From positions 1-10,946 of the forward strand of contig JBDHYF010000021.1 of NCBI GenBank assembly GCA_039811185.1: a DNA stretch of 10,946 nucleotides, given 5' to 3'. This DNA comes from JAEZDR01 sp039811185. GTDB taxonomy: Bacteria; Bacteroidota; Bacteroidia; Chitinophagales; Chitinophagaceae. The position numbers and the translations under genes were made by a program. Numbering within the stretch: the stretch's first letter is position 1; the number at the start of each line of letters is the position of its first letter. Positions 1 through 6,248 of the stretch are shown here, piece by piece. The notes under the pieces are model-generated. The model ran no database searches and was not told the DNA's origin. It was given only the letters and a program-made list of their open reading frames with translations.

Positions 1-2
1 CC

Positions 3-41
3 GCTTACGAACATGAAATTGTCCTTTATTATTCATGGTGA
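3..41 (+). CDS. Possible C-terminal tail of a gene cut by the left edge
   Basis: Frame 3 is open from the edge to a TGA at 39-41 and encodes AYEHEIVLYYSW. The alternating hydrophobic residues and terminal aromatic residue resemble the last strand of an outer-membrane beta-barrel, as in PorP/SprF-like proteins of Bacteroidota, but twelve residues cannot establish that. A terminator on the same strand at 95-123 supports a plus-strand gene ending here. Frame 1 is also open, to a TAA at 82-84, and is an alternative tail. A minus-strand gene starting at ATG 36 and leaving the window leftward cannot be excluded. Confidence 0.3.
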   Translation, partial: AYEHEIVLYYSW

Positions 42-60
42 CAACATTTTTGTGTCAACC
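37..60. repeat. Short imperfect inverted repeat
   Basis: GGTGACA is followed by a 9-base spacer and TGTCAACC, giving a stem with one bulged base. It lies between the possible left-edge stop codon and the terminator at 95-123. It could be a 3' UTR hairpin or an operator-like site. It has no T tract of its own, so it is not called a terminator. Confidence 0.3.
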
Positions 61-94
61 AATTTTAGGACGAGGCATACTTAACTACGAATAG

Positions 95-123
95 AAAAAG
101 GTTGCAGAAATGCAACCTTTTTT
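95..123. terminator. Bidirectional intrinsic terminator
   Basis: A perfect 12-bp stem (AAAAAGGTTGCA pairing with TGCAACCTTTTT) closes a GAAA tetraloop. On the plus strand it runs into T-rich sequence and would end the gene at the left edge. On the minus strand it reads into TTTTTCTATT and would end the rhodanese gene's transcript about 140 bases after its stop. The stem, tetraloop and T tracts are directly visible. Use in both directions is inferred from the convergent layout. Confidence 0.8.
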
Positions 124-261
124 GTTGTCTGAAAGTTTAGATAAACTACGGATTAATGAGAATTGCTATGCTGAAAATCTATTTCAAAAATAGCCACGCG
201 AACAACCTGAAAAGTGGGAAAAAGCCCAACGCATGCCGTGTTTATCATCGTCTTTATTTGC
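124..261. other. Intergenic spacer, no gene seen
   Basis: This stretch would be the 3' UTR of the minus-strand rhodanese transcript, between its stop and the terminator. It holds a small 14-base palindrome at 134-147 (AGTTTA-GA-TAAACT). A plus-strand reading frame of about 58 codons starts at 156 but runs antisense into the rhodanese gene and resembles no protein family, so it is not called. Confidence 0.5.
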
Positions 262-585
262 TTAGCGGGGTAATTGCGACCGAAGTTGCTGCCAACCGCC
301 TGCATTATATACCCGCTCGAAGCCTTTCTTAATTAAAATATTTCTGGCGCGGCCGCTACGCATCCCCGAAGCGCAACAACATATTACAGGCCTGCTTTTG
401 TCTTTCAATTTGCTTATGCCTTGTTCCAACTCATTCAGAGGAATATTCACAGAACCGGCTATGCTTCCACCCTTGTATTCCTCACGCGTTCTGACGTCGA
501 GGATAATTGCGTTCGAATGATCAGTCAGTGATGCGTAATCAGGCACATCGGCGGAGCTAAAAAGCTTTTTAAAGAATGGTATCAT
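262..585 (-). CDS. Single-domain rhodanese-like sulfurtransferase
   Basis: This 107-residue protein is a single rhodanese domain, as in GlpE and PspE. Residues 28-35 (ILDVRTRE) and 42-49 (IAGSVNIP) are the usual CH2A and CH2B-type segments. The active-site loop is C71-A-S-G-M-R76 followed by Ser, matching the CxxGxR pattern of functional rhodaneses, with Cys71 as the predicted persulfide-carrying residue. Cys69 and Cys70 directly precede it, giving an unusual run of three cysteines. The family transfers sulfane sulfur from donors such as thiosulfate or persulfides to thiol acceptors. No signal peptide is seen, so a cytoplasmic location is expected. It starts at an ATG 10 bases after the stop of the OsmC-like gene, so the two are probably co-transcribed. 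The natural acceptor is unknown. Confidence 0.9.
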   Translation of the reverse strand: MIPFFKKLFSSADVPDYASLTDHSNAIILDVRTREEYKGGSIAGSVNIPLNELEQGISKLKDKSRPVICCCASGMRSGRARNILIKKGFERVYNAGGWQQLRSQLPR

Positions 586-595
586 GTCTATAAAT

Positions 596-1054
596 TTAGG
601 CGGTTAATGTTTGGTTGATTGCGCTGTTAAACACCATTTCATTATTATACTTTATCGTCCAGGTAACAGGAAGTGCTTTTTTTAGCATACTGCTCACGCC
701 ACAGTATTTTTCCTGCGATTCCGTTACCGCATTCACGGCAGCCTGCCTGTTTTCGTCAGGGCCGGTAAAAACATACTCCACATGAACAGCCACATACTCG
801 ATAGGCGCCCGTTTACTGATTTCCCCTTTTACACTGATGAATAAATCGTCCACCTCTTTTCCCGCTTTCCGCAAAAGAGAAGCAACATCCATCCCTGTGC
901 ATCCGGCAAGCGCAGTAAGCACAAACGGCTTTGGGATAGCACCCAGATTTTCGCCGCCGGCGCGCTCCGGCGCATCCATCACAATCGTATGTCCGTTTAC
1001 CAGGGCATTAAACTGCATTTTGCCCATCCATTGCACATCTACTTCGTGTATCAT
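596..1054 (-). CDS. OsmC/Ohr-family thiol-dependent peroxidase-like protein
   Basis: This 152-residue protein has the OsmC fold signature. Cys52, in the helix segment LAGCTGMD (residues 49-56), is the predicted peroxidatic cysteine. Cys118, in EKYCGVSS (115-122), is the predicted resolving cysteine, so the conserved pair is complete. The overall pattern (short N-terminal beta region, PKPFVLTALAGC, late second Cys) fits the YhfA-like OsmC subgroup better than classical Ohr. Family members reduce organic hydroperoxides using dithiols, but many in this subgroup are uncharacterised, so the substrate is not assigned. It is cytoplasmic, with no signal peptide. The 66-base spacer upstream (1055-1120) is AT-rich and could carry a promoter, but only a partial match to TAnnTTTG (GAGGTTTG) is visible. 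It lies just upstream of a rhodanese gene, which suggests linked thiol or persulfide handling. Confidence 0.9.
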   Translation of the reverse strand: MIHEVDVQWMGKMQFNALVNGHTIVMDAPERAGGENLGAIPKPFVLTALAGCTGMDVASLLRKAGKEVDDLFISVKGEISKRAPIEYVAVHVEYVFTGPDENRQAAVNAVTESQEKYCGVSSMLKKALPVTWTIKYNNEMVFNSAINQTLTA

Positions 1055-1120
1055 AATTGTTGTTTAATTTCAATAAATCACAAACCTCAATAAAAACAAA
1101 CACGAAAATTGTGACTAAAG

Positions 1121-2014
1121 TTACACTTCCATTCTGCGCAGTTTCCTCACTTGCAGGCGTGTTCGTAACATTTGCACTATAACAGCAGTGAGGATGAGCG
1201 AAAAGCCGGCGTAGAATCCTGGACTCAAATACTGATTTTCCCTGTAGATAACAAACGCCAGTATAATTCCATATACCGGTTCAAGATTCAGGGTTAAGTT
1301 TTGTGTAAAAACAGAAATATGCTTCAGCGCCTGAAGTGACAAATACATGGCGAGCACCGTGCAGAAAGCACTCAGCAACAGCAGCCATCCCCAGTCGGCC
1401 ATTGTTGGAAACAGGTGTGTGTAGGGTAAATAGTAGAGGTAAAACGGCATACAAAGAGTAAGAACAATAAAGCCACCCGTCAACTCGTACGACATAAGTT
1501 GCTCAGTAGAATGCTTCTCAACAAATTTTTTGTTGAAAATGGAAAATAAAACGCTTAGCACCGTGGCAATGAGTCCGAGAATGATTCCGGTTTTATATCT
1601 TGGATCGAAATGAAAGATCAGGAAAATGCCTGCTACGCCCAAAAGACCGAGCATAATTTCGGCAAACCTCATTTTTGTTTTTAATAAGATTGGCTCAACA
1701 AACGAGGTAAACAAACCCGCCGCCGACAAGCAGGTGAGCGCAATAGAAACATTGCTGTATTTGATGCTTCCATAAAAGCATACCCAATGAAAGGCAATGA
1801 GCGTTCCGATGCCGTATAAAAGCCACTTTTCCCTTCGGGACACGGAATGTTTCGGAGAAGACGAAAATTTCCTGATTAAAAATAAAATGACCAAAGTGAG
1901 GAGAATTCTATACCAGACCAAAAGCCCTTCGTTTAAACTGATGAGCCGGCCGAGCACGCCGGTAAATCCCCATAAAAAAACAGAAACGTGCAGTTTTACC
2001 AATGCGGATTTCAT
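1121..2014 (-). CDS. EamA/DMT-superfamily transporter
   Basis: This is a membrane protein of 297 residues when started at the ATG at 2014. An in-frame TTG at 2023 would add three residues but directly abuts the stop codon of the preceding gene, so the ATG is preferred. About ten hydrophobic segments can be counted, in the two-repeat layout of EamA (drug/metabolite) transporters. The second repeat ends with LNLEPVYGIILAFVIYREN, the typical EamA closing motif, and the first repeat has the weaker equivalent SFVEPILL. Basic residues cluster at the extreme C-terminus (QVRKLRRMEV). Family members export or import small metabolites such as amino acids or nucleotide derivatives, and the substrate cannot be read from sequence. 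It follows the DUF983 gene by 9 bases, so translational coupling is likely. Confidence 0.9.
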   Translation of the reverse strand: MKSALVKLHVSVFLWGFTGVLGRLISLNEGLLVWYRILLTLVILFLIRKFSSSPKHSVSRREKWLLYGIGTLIAFHWVCFYGSIKYSNVSIALTCLSAAGLFTSFVEPILLKTKMRFAEIMLGLLGVAGIFLIFHFDPRYKTGIILGLIATVLSVLFSIFNKKFVEKHSTEQLMSYELTGGFIVLTLCMPFYLYYLPYTHLFPTMADWGWLLLLSAFCTVLAMYLSLQALKHISVFTQNLTLNLEPVYGIILAFVIYRENQYLSPGFYAGFSLILTAVIVQMLRTRLQVRKLRRMEV

Positions 2015-2023
2015 CGGCTGCAA

Positions 2024-2476
2024 TTACCAGTTTGTCATATGTTCTTTCACCACTCTTTCTGCATCGGCTGCCTTCTTCGACTGCCAGTCTTCATCGTACC
2101 CAACAAAAAAACTAATCCATAAGCTCCTTGCGAGCCGCATGAAAACCGGTTGGAGCACAATCAGCAGCACAGTGCCGGTTCCCAACCACCAGAATAAGCG
2201 ATTATCATGAAGCCCAAATCCGATGGTAAAAAACCAGAGTACAAAAGTTGTGGCCAGAAACGCAATGCTCAACGCATAGCTTACATAGCCCGTACCATAG
2301 TAAAATCCAACTTCAATATCGGTGGGCTGACCGCAAACCTCGCAATGCGGATGCATCTTTAAATTGTTTTTAAAGTTGTACGGATTTTTGTAAATAAAAA
2401 GATCTCCGCGGCGACACCTCGGACATTTGTTTTTGATGACACTTGTTAGGAACGACGGTTTATTAGTATTGTGCAT
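2024..2476 (-). CDS. DUF983 family zinc-ribbon membrane protein
   Basis: From the ATG at 2476 this is a 150-residue protein of the DUF983 family. An N-terminal zinc-ribbon-like region has two CxxC pairs, C18-P-R-C21 in NKCPRCRRGDLF and C45-E-V-C48 in HPHCEVCG. It is followed by the family's conserved GFYYGTGYVSYALS segment and two membrane helices (about residues 65-90 and 95-118). The C-terminus is charged and probably cytoplasmic. The frame stays open to a GTG at 2509, but that codon lies inside the terminator hairpin of the upstream gene and past a promoter-like element, so the shorter start is preferred. The family has no firmly established function, and the metal site suggests zinc binding with a structural or sensing role. 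It is the first gene of the minus-strand cluster. Confidence 0.88.
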   Translation of the reverse strand: MHNTNKPSFLTSVIKNKCPRCRRGDLFIYKNPYNFKNNLKMHPHCEVCGQPTDIEVGFYYGTGYVSYALSIAFLATTFVLWFFTIGFGLHDNRLFWWLGTGTVLLIVLQPVFMRLARSLWISFFVGYDEDWQSKKAADAERVVKEHMTNW

Positions 2477-2490
2477 AATTGTATGAAGTG

Positions 2491-2498
2491 CAAAGCTA
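2491..2498 (-). promoter_or_regulatory. Candidate -7 element for the DUF983 operon
   Basis: On the minus strand this reads TAGCTTTG, an exact match to the Bacteroidota -7 consensus TAnnTTTG. It ends 14 bases before the ATG at 2476. No TTG is present at the expected -33 spacing, because that region is occupied by the terminator of the preceding gene. The element abuts the T tract of that terminator. The match is visible. Its use as a promoter is inferred. Confidence 0.4.
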
Positions 2499-2524
2499 AA
2501 AAAAACCACCGCTCAGGGTGGTTT
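2498..2524 (-). terminator. Intrinsic terminator of the OmpA-like lipoprotein gene
   Basis: On the minus strand, AAACCACC (2524-2517), a 6-base loop and GGTGGTTT (2510-2503) form an 8-bp stem that continues into a run of eight T's (2505-2498, the first three within the stem). It begins 24 bases after the TAG stop of the lipoprotein gene, so it insulates that gene from the DUF983 cluster. Confidence 0.85.
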
Positions 2525-2548
2525 AGGTTTTCTTATAATTAAAGCGGA

Positions 2549-3217
2549 CTATTCACCTGCCTCACGTTTGGCATCGGACTTCATTTTTTCGTTAGCTGTA
2601 ATTAAAAACTCTACACGACGGTTTTGGCTTCTTCCCTCCTCCGTATCGTTGGAATATTTTGGAGCAGTTTTCCCAAAACCCTTCGTTGTTATTCTCGAAG
2701 AACTGATTCCTTTCGATTTTAAATAATTCGCTACAGACGTTGCCCTTTTAACCGATAAGGTCATATTATAATCTTCCTTGCCAATGCTGTCGGTATGACC
2801 CTGCACTTCAATATTTGTATCGGGATATTTATTTAACACTTTCACTAAGTTGTCGAGTGTGTTTTGGGCGGCGGCGTTCACATTGGACTGATCGAACCCA
2901 AAAAGCACAGCGCTCGAAAATTCGATGACAATTCCTTCACCCACTCTTTCCACTTTTGCGTCCGGAACTTCGTTTTTCAGTTCTTCGGCTTGCTTATCCA
3001 TTTTATGTCCGATGATTGCGCCCGTTGCGCCTCCTACCGTAGCACCAATAATGGCTCCCAGCGCCGTATTTCCGGCAACCTTACCAATTACGCCGCCTAC
3101 AACCGCACCGCTGGCGCCTCCAATGGCTGCACCTTTTTGCGAATTGTTCATCGACTTACAAGCCGTTAACGACATAACAGCAATCGTTCCTAACAAAAAA
3201 TAATTTCTCAGTGTCAT
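2549..3217 (-). CDS. YiaD-like OmpA-family lipoprotein with glycine zipper
   Basis: From the ATG at 3217 this is a 222-residue lipoprotein. The signal peptide MTLRNYFLLGTIAVMSLTAC has lipobox LTAC with lipidated Cys20. The frame extends upstream to 3280, but the extra 21 residues would place a second hydrophobic stretch before the signal, so the internal ATG is chosen. Residues 29-71 are a glycine-zipper region rich in GxxxG repeats. Residues 95-210 are an OmpA C-terminal domain with VLFGFDQSNV, the peptidoglycan-contact segment GHTDS (140-144), NMTLSVKRA (151-159) and NRRVEF (199-204). The order lipobox, glycine zipper, OmpA domain matches E. coli YiaD. It is expected to anchor the outer membrane to peptidoglycan. 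It is monocistronic, with its own terminator, and divergent from uvrA. Confidence 0.92.
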   Translation of the reverse strand: MTLRNYFLLGTIAVMSLTACKSMNNSQKGAAIGGASGAVVGGVIGKVAGNTALGAIIGATVGGATGAIIGHKMDKQAEELKNEVPDAKVERVGEGIVIEFSSAVLFGFDQSNVNAAAQNTLDNLVKVLNKYPDTNIEVQGHTDSIGKEDYNMTLSVKRATSVANYLKSKGISSSRITTKGFGKTAPKYSNDTEEGRSQNRRVEFLITANEKMKSDAKREAGE

Positions 3218-3365
3218 AATCTTGATTTTTGTAATTCTCCACAAATAAGCGAAATATGTGCCGAACGGCTTCATTATCAACTCTAATTTAGCCCAATATT
3301 TAACGTTACACTAAAATTATTAGCAGTCGTACTGAAGTATTGCTGATGCCTTTTACTTTTGCAGA
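3218..3365. promoter_or_regulatory. Divergent promoter region, OmpA-like lipoprotein and uvrA
   Basis: This 148-base AT-rich spacer separates two divergent start codons. The uvrA side carries a perfect -7 element (annotated separately). On the lipoprotein side only a partial match is seen, CTTATTTG at 3249-3242 on the minus strand. Two small palindromes are present: TAACGTTA at 3301-3308 and CAGT-CGT-ACTG at 3324-3334. No SOS-box-like sequence was recognised, so LexA control of uvrA is not supported here. Confidence 0.5.
3354..3361 (+). promoter_or_regulatory. -7 element immediately before uvrA
   Basis: TACTTTTG is an exact match to the Bacteroidota -7 consensus TAnnTTTG. Only CAGA separates it from the uvrA ATG at 3366. 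Transcription from it would start at or very near the start codon, giving a leaderless or nearly leaderless mRNA. There is no TTG at the usual -33 spacing: the nearest, at 3340-3342, is 11 bases upstream and too close. A CTG lies near the expected position. Confidence 0.5.
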
Positions 3366-6212
3366 ATGGCTGAACCTCACGCAGAAAACCACATTGAGAT
3401 TATCGGGGCCCGCGAACATAATCTCAAAAACATTTCACTATCTCTACCCAAAAACAAGCTTGTTGTAATAACCGGTGTTAGCGGAAGCGGAAAATCTTCG
3501 CTCGCTTTTGATACACTTTTTAACGAAGGTCAAAGGCGATACATGGAAAGTTTCAGCGCCTATGCCCGACAGTTTATTGATAACATGCAGCGACCCGACG
3601 TGGATAAAATTTCAGGATTAAGTCCTGTGATTTCCATCGAACAAAAAACAACCAACAAAAACCCGCGTTCTACGGTTGGAACAGTGACTGAGGTGTACGA
3701 CTTTATGCGCCTGTTATTTGCACGAGTTGGTGAGGCGTTTAGCTATAATACGGGCAAAAAAATGGTTAAGTTCAGTGAGGAAGAAATTGTAAATAACATT
3801 TTTACTGAATGTTACGGTAAGAAGGTTTCTTTACTTGCTCCGGTGGTAAGAGGCCGGAAAGGACACTATCGGGAATTGTTTGAAGAAATAAGAAAAAAAG
3901 GATTTTTAAAAGTAAGAATTGACGGCGACATAAAAGACCTGGTTCCTAAGATGCAGGTGGATCGCTATAAAACGCACGACATTGAAATTGTTGTTGACCG
4001 CCTTGAGGTAACCACCGAGTTGAAACACCGCTTAAATCAAAGCGTTGAACAGGCCATGCGGCTCGGAAAGGACCTCATGTTTGTGTTGCTTCAGGAAAAC
4101 GAAAAGCTTCTTTCTTTTTCGCGCCGGCTAATGTGTTACGAAACGGGTGTCAGCTACGAAGAGCCATCTCCCAATTCTTTTTCATTTAATTCGCCTTACG
4201 GCGCTTGTCCGCAATGTAAAGGCCTTGGTGCTGTGTATGCCGTAAATATGGATGCGGTAATTCCGGATTTTTCCAAATCGGTAAAACAAGGCGGAATTGT
4301 GCCGCTTGGTGAGGAGCGACAAGCAGGCATTTATAAAGAAGTGGAGCGTGTTGCAAAAAAGTACAAAATTAAAACCGATAAACCCCTTTTGGAGCTTACT
4401 TCAGAACAGCTAAATGTTTTGTTGTTTGGAAGCGAGGAAGCCGAAAGTTTTGAGGTGGAGGACTATGCGGAAATACCCTCGGGAAACGTTTATGGCGGCG
4501 ACTTTGAAGGTGTAGTAAATATGCTGAAGCGATGGTTTTCCGGAAACGGAAGTACCGAGAATATGCGGGAATGGACAGAAAGATTTATGCAGTTAAATAA
4601 TTGTCCTTCGTGTAACGGTGCACGTCTAAAAAAGGAGAGTTTATGGTTTAAAATTGATGGAAAAAACATTGCTGAGTTGAGCGAACTGAACCTCGATGAA
4701 TTAATGGATTGGTTTCGCAATCTGGAAGACCGTCTTTCGGCAAAACAAAATGTAATTGCCAAAGAAGTGCTGAAAGAAATACGCGACCGGCTTCAATTTT
4801 TGCTGAACGTCGGCCTGAACTACCTAAATTTGAATCGTCCGTCCAAAACACTTAGTGGCGGTGAAAGCCAGCGCATCCGTTTGGCCACACAAATTGGCTC
4901 GCAACTGCAAGGCATCACTTACATTCTCGACGAACCATCCATCGGCCTGCATCAGAGAGATAATCAACGACTGATAGCGGCGCTGCAAAATCTTCGCGAT
5001 ATCGGAAACAGTGTTCTTGTTGTTGAGCACGATAAAGACATTATGATGGCCGCCGACCATTTGATTGACATTGGGCCCAGAGCAGGCTTACACGGAGGAG
5101 AAATTGTTGCAGCCGGAACGCCGGAACGGGTTCTATCTTCTCAGTCGGAAACGGCCCAATATTTATCCGGGCAAAAAGAAATACCATTGCCTTCCGAGCG
5201 CAGAAAAGGCAACGGCAACTTTTTAAAGCTTAGCGGTGCTTCGGGAAACAATTTAAAAAATGTCAGCATCAAAATTCCGATGGCGAATCTGGTTGTTGTT
5301 ACCGGAGTAAGTGGCAGTGGAAAGAGCACGCTCATCTACGAAACGCTCTACCCCATCCTATCGCAATATTGTTACAAAAGCAAACAAAACCCGATGCCTT
5401 ACAAAAAATTTGAAGGGTTGGAGTTTATTGATAAGGTAATTGAAATTGATCAGTCGCCGATTGGTCGTACACCGCGCAGCAATCCGGCAACCTACTGCGG
5501 TTTTTTTACCGATATCCGTACTTTGTTCGCGGCCATTCCGGAAGCGAAAATCCGCGGCTATAATGCGGGAAGATTTTCGTTTAATGTTAAGGGTGGTCGC
5601 TGCGATGTGTGTGAAGGCGCCGGTATGCGTACCATAGAGATGAACTTTTTACCCGACGTTTATGTGCCGTGCGAAAAATGCCAGGGAAGGAGATACAACC
5701 GCGAAACGCTCGAAATCCGTTACAAGGGAAAATCGATTAGCGATGTTTTAAATATGACGGTTGATGAAGCCTGCGAGTTCTTTAATGCGGTGCCTTATAT
5801 CTTTAGAAAAATACGGGTGCTCCAGGATGTTGGCCTTGGTTACATTACGTTGGGGCAGAGTGCTGTAACCCTCAGTGGCGGCGAGGCTCAGCGCGTAAAG
5901 CTCGCCACAGAACTTGCAAAAAAGGACACGGGAAAAACGTTTTATATTTTGGATGAGCCCACTACCGGCCTTCACTTTGAAGACATAAGGCATTTGTTGA
6001 ACGTACTGAACAAACTGGTAGACCGTGGCAACACTGTGCTCGTTATCGAACATAATATGGATGTGATAAAGATGGCTGATTACCTCATCGACCTCGGCCC
6101 CGAAGGCGGCAAAGGCGGCGGAAAAATTTTGTTTGAAGGCACACCCGAACAAATGATACGGACAGCCAAAACCGAAACCGCAAAATATCTGAAACTCGAA
6201 ATGAAAGGATAA
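3366..6212 (+). CDS. uvrA: UvrABC excinuclease subunit A
   Basis: This 948-residue protein is full length for UvrA (about 940 in E. coli). UvrA is the dimeric ATPase that finds bulky DNA lesions and loads UvrB in nucleotide excision repair. The N-terminus (IEIIGAREHNLKNI) is family-typical, supporting this start. The first ATPase module has Walker A G37-VSGSGK-S44, signature LSGGE at 496-500 and Walker B with D522-E523. The second has Walker A G647-VSGSGK-S654, signature LSGGE at 836-840 and Walker B with D863-E864. Three zinc modules are complete in CxxC pairs: C281/C284 with C413/C416, which flank the insertion domain, and C746/C749 with C769/C772. No key residue is missing. It ends 36 bases from the stop of a convergent gene, with no clear terminator between them. 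Confidence 0.98.
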   Translation: MAEPHAENHIEIIGAREHNLKNISLSLPKNKLVVITGVSGSGKSSLAFDTLFNEGQRRYMESFSAYARQFIDNMQRPDVDKISGLSPVISIEQKTTNKNPRSTVGTVTEVYDFMRLLFARVGEAFSYNTGKKMVKFSEEEIVNNIFTECYGKKVSLLAPVVRGRKGHYRELFEEIRKKGFLKVRIDGDIKDLVPKMQVDRYKTHDIEIVVDRLEVTTELKHRLNQSVEQAMRLGKDLMFVLLQENEKLLSFSRRLMCYETGVSYEEPSPNSFSFNSPYGACPQCKGLGAVYAVNMDAVIPDFSKSVKQGGIVPLGEERQAGIYKEVERVAKKYKIKTDKPLLELTSEQLNVLLFGSEEAESFEVEDYAEIPSGNVYGGDFEGVVNMLKRWFSGNGSTENMREWTERFMQLNNCPSCNGARLKKESLWFKIDGKNIAELSELNLDELMDWFRNLEDRLSAKQNVIAKEVLKEIRDRLQFLLNVGLNYLNLNRPSKTLSGGESQRIRLATQIGSQLQGITYILDEPSIGLHQRDNQRLIAALQNLRDIGNSVLVVEHDKDIMMAADHLIDIGPRAGLHGGEIVAAGTPERVLSSQSETAQYLSGQKEIPLPSERRKGNGNFLKLSGASGNNLKNVSIKIPMANLVVVTGVSGSGKSTLIYETLYPILSQYCYKSKQNPMPYKKFEGLEFIDKVIEIDQSPIGRTPRSNPATYCGFFTDIRTLFAAIPEAKIRGYNAGRFSFNVKGGRCDVCEGAGMRTIEMNFLPDVYVPCEKCQGRRYNRETLEIRYKGKSISDVLNMTVDEACEFFNAVPYIFRKIRVLQDVGLGYITLGQSAVTLSGGEAQRVKLATELAKKDTGKTFYILDEPTTGLHFEDIRHLLNVLNKLVDRGNTVLVIEHNMDVIKMADYLIDLGPEGGKGGGKILFEGTPEQMIRTAKTETAKYLKLEMKG

Positions 6213-6248
6213 TCAGAGATGACAGCTTGCTTCTTTGCTAATCAAAAA

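Noticed and set aside
156..332. Plus-strand frame of about 58 codons in the left spacer
   Set aside because: It runs antisense into the rhodanese gene, has no family resemblance and starts after a terminator with no promoter visible.
2477..2509. GTG start at 2509 for the DUF983 gene
   Set aside because: It would place the start codon inside the upstream gene's terminator stem and ahead of the -7 element. The ATG at 2476 gives the family-typical N-terminus.
2864..3203. Two plus-strand open frames rich in Ala and Pro opposite the OmpA-like lipoprotein
   Set aside because: They are antisense shadows of the glycine zipper: Gly codons read as Pro/Ala on the opposite strand. They have no start signals and no family resemblance.
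3218..3280. Upstream ATG at 3280 for the OmpA-like lipoprotein
   Set aside because: It would add 21 residues before a normal lipoprotein signal peptide. The ATG at 3217 gives a standard signal with lipobox at residue 20.
5748..6152. 134-codon minus-strand frame inside uvrA
   Set aside because: It lies entirely opposite the second ATPase module of uvrA, which is fully conserved. The encoded sequence has no recognisable motif.
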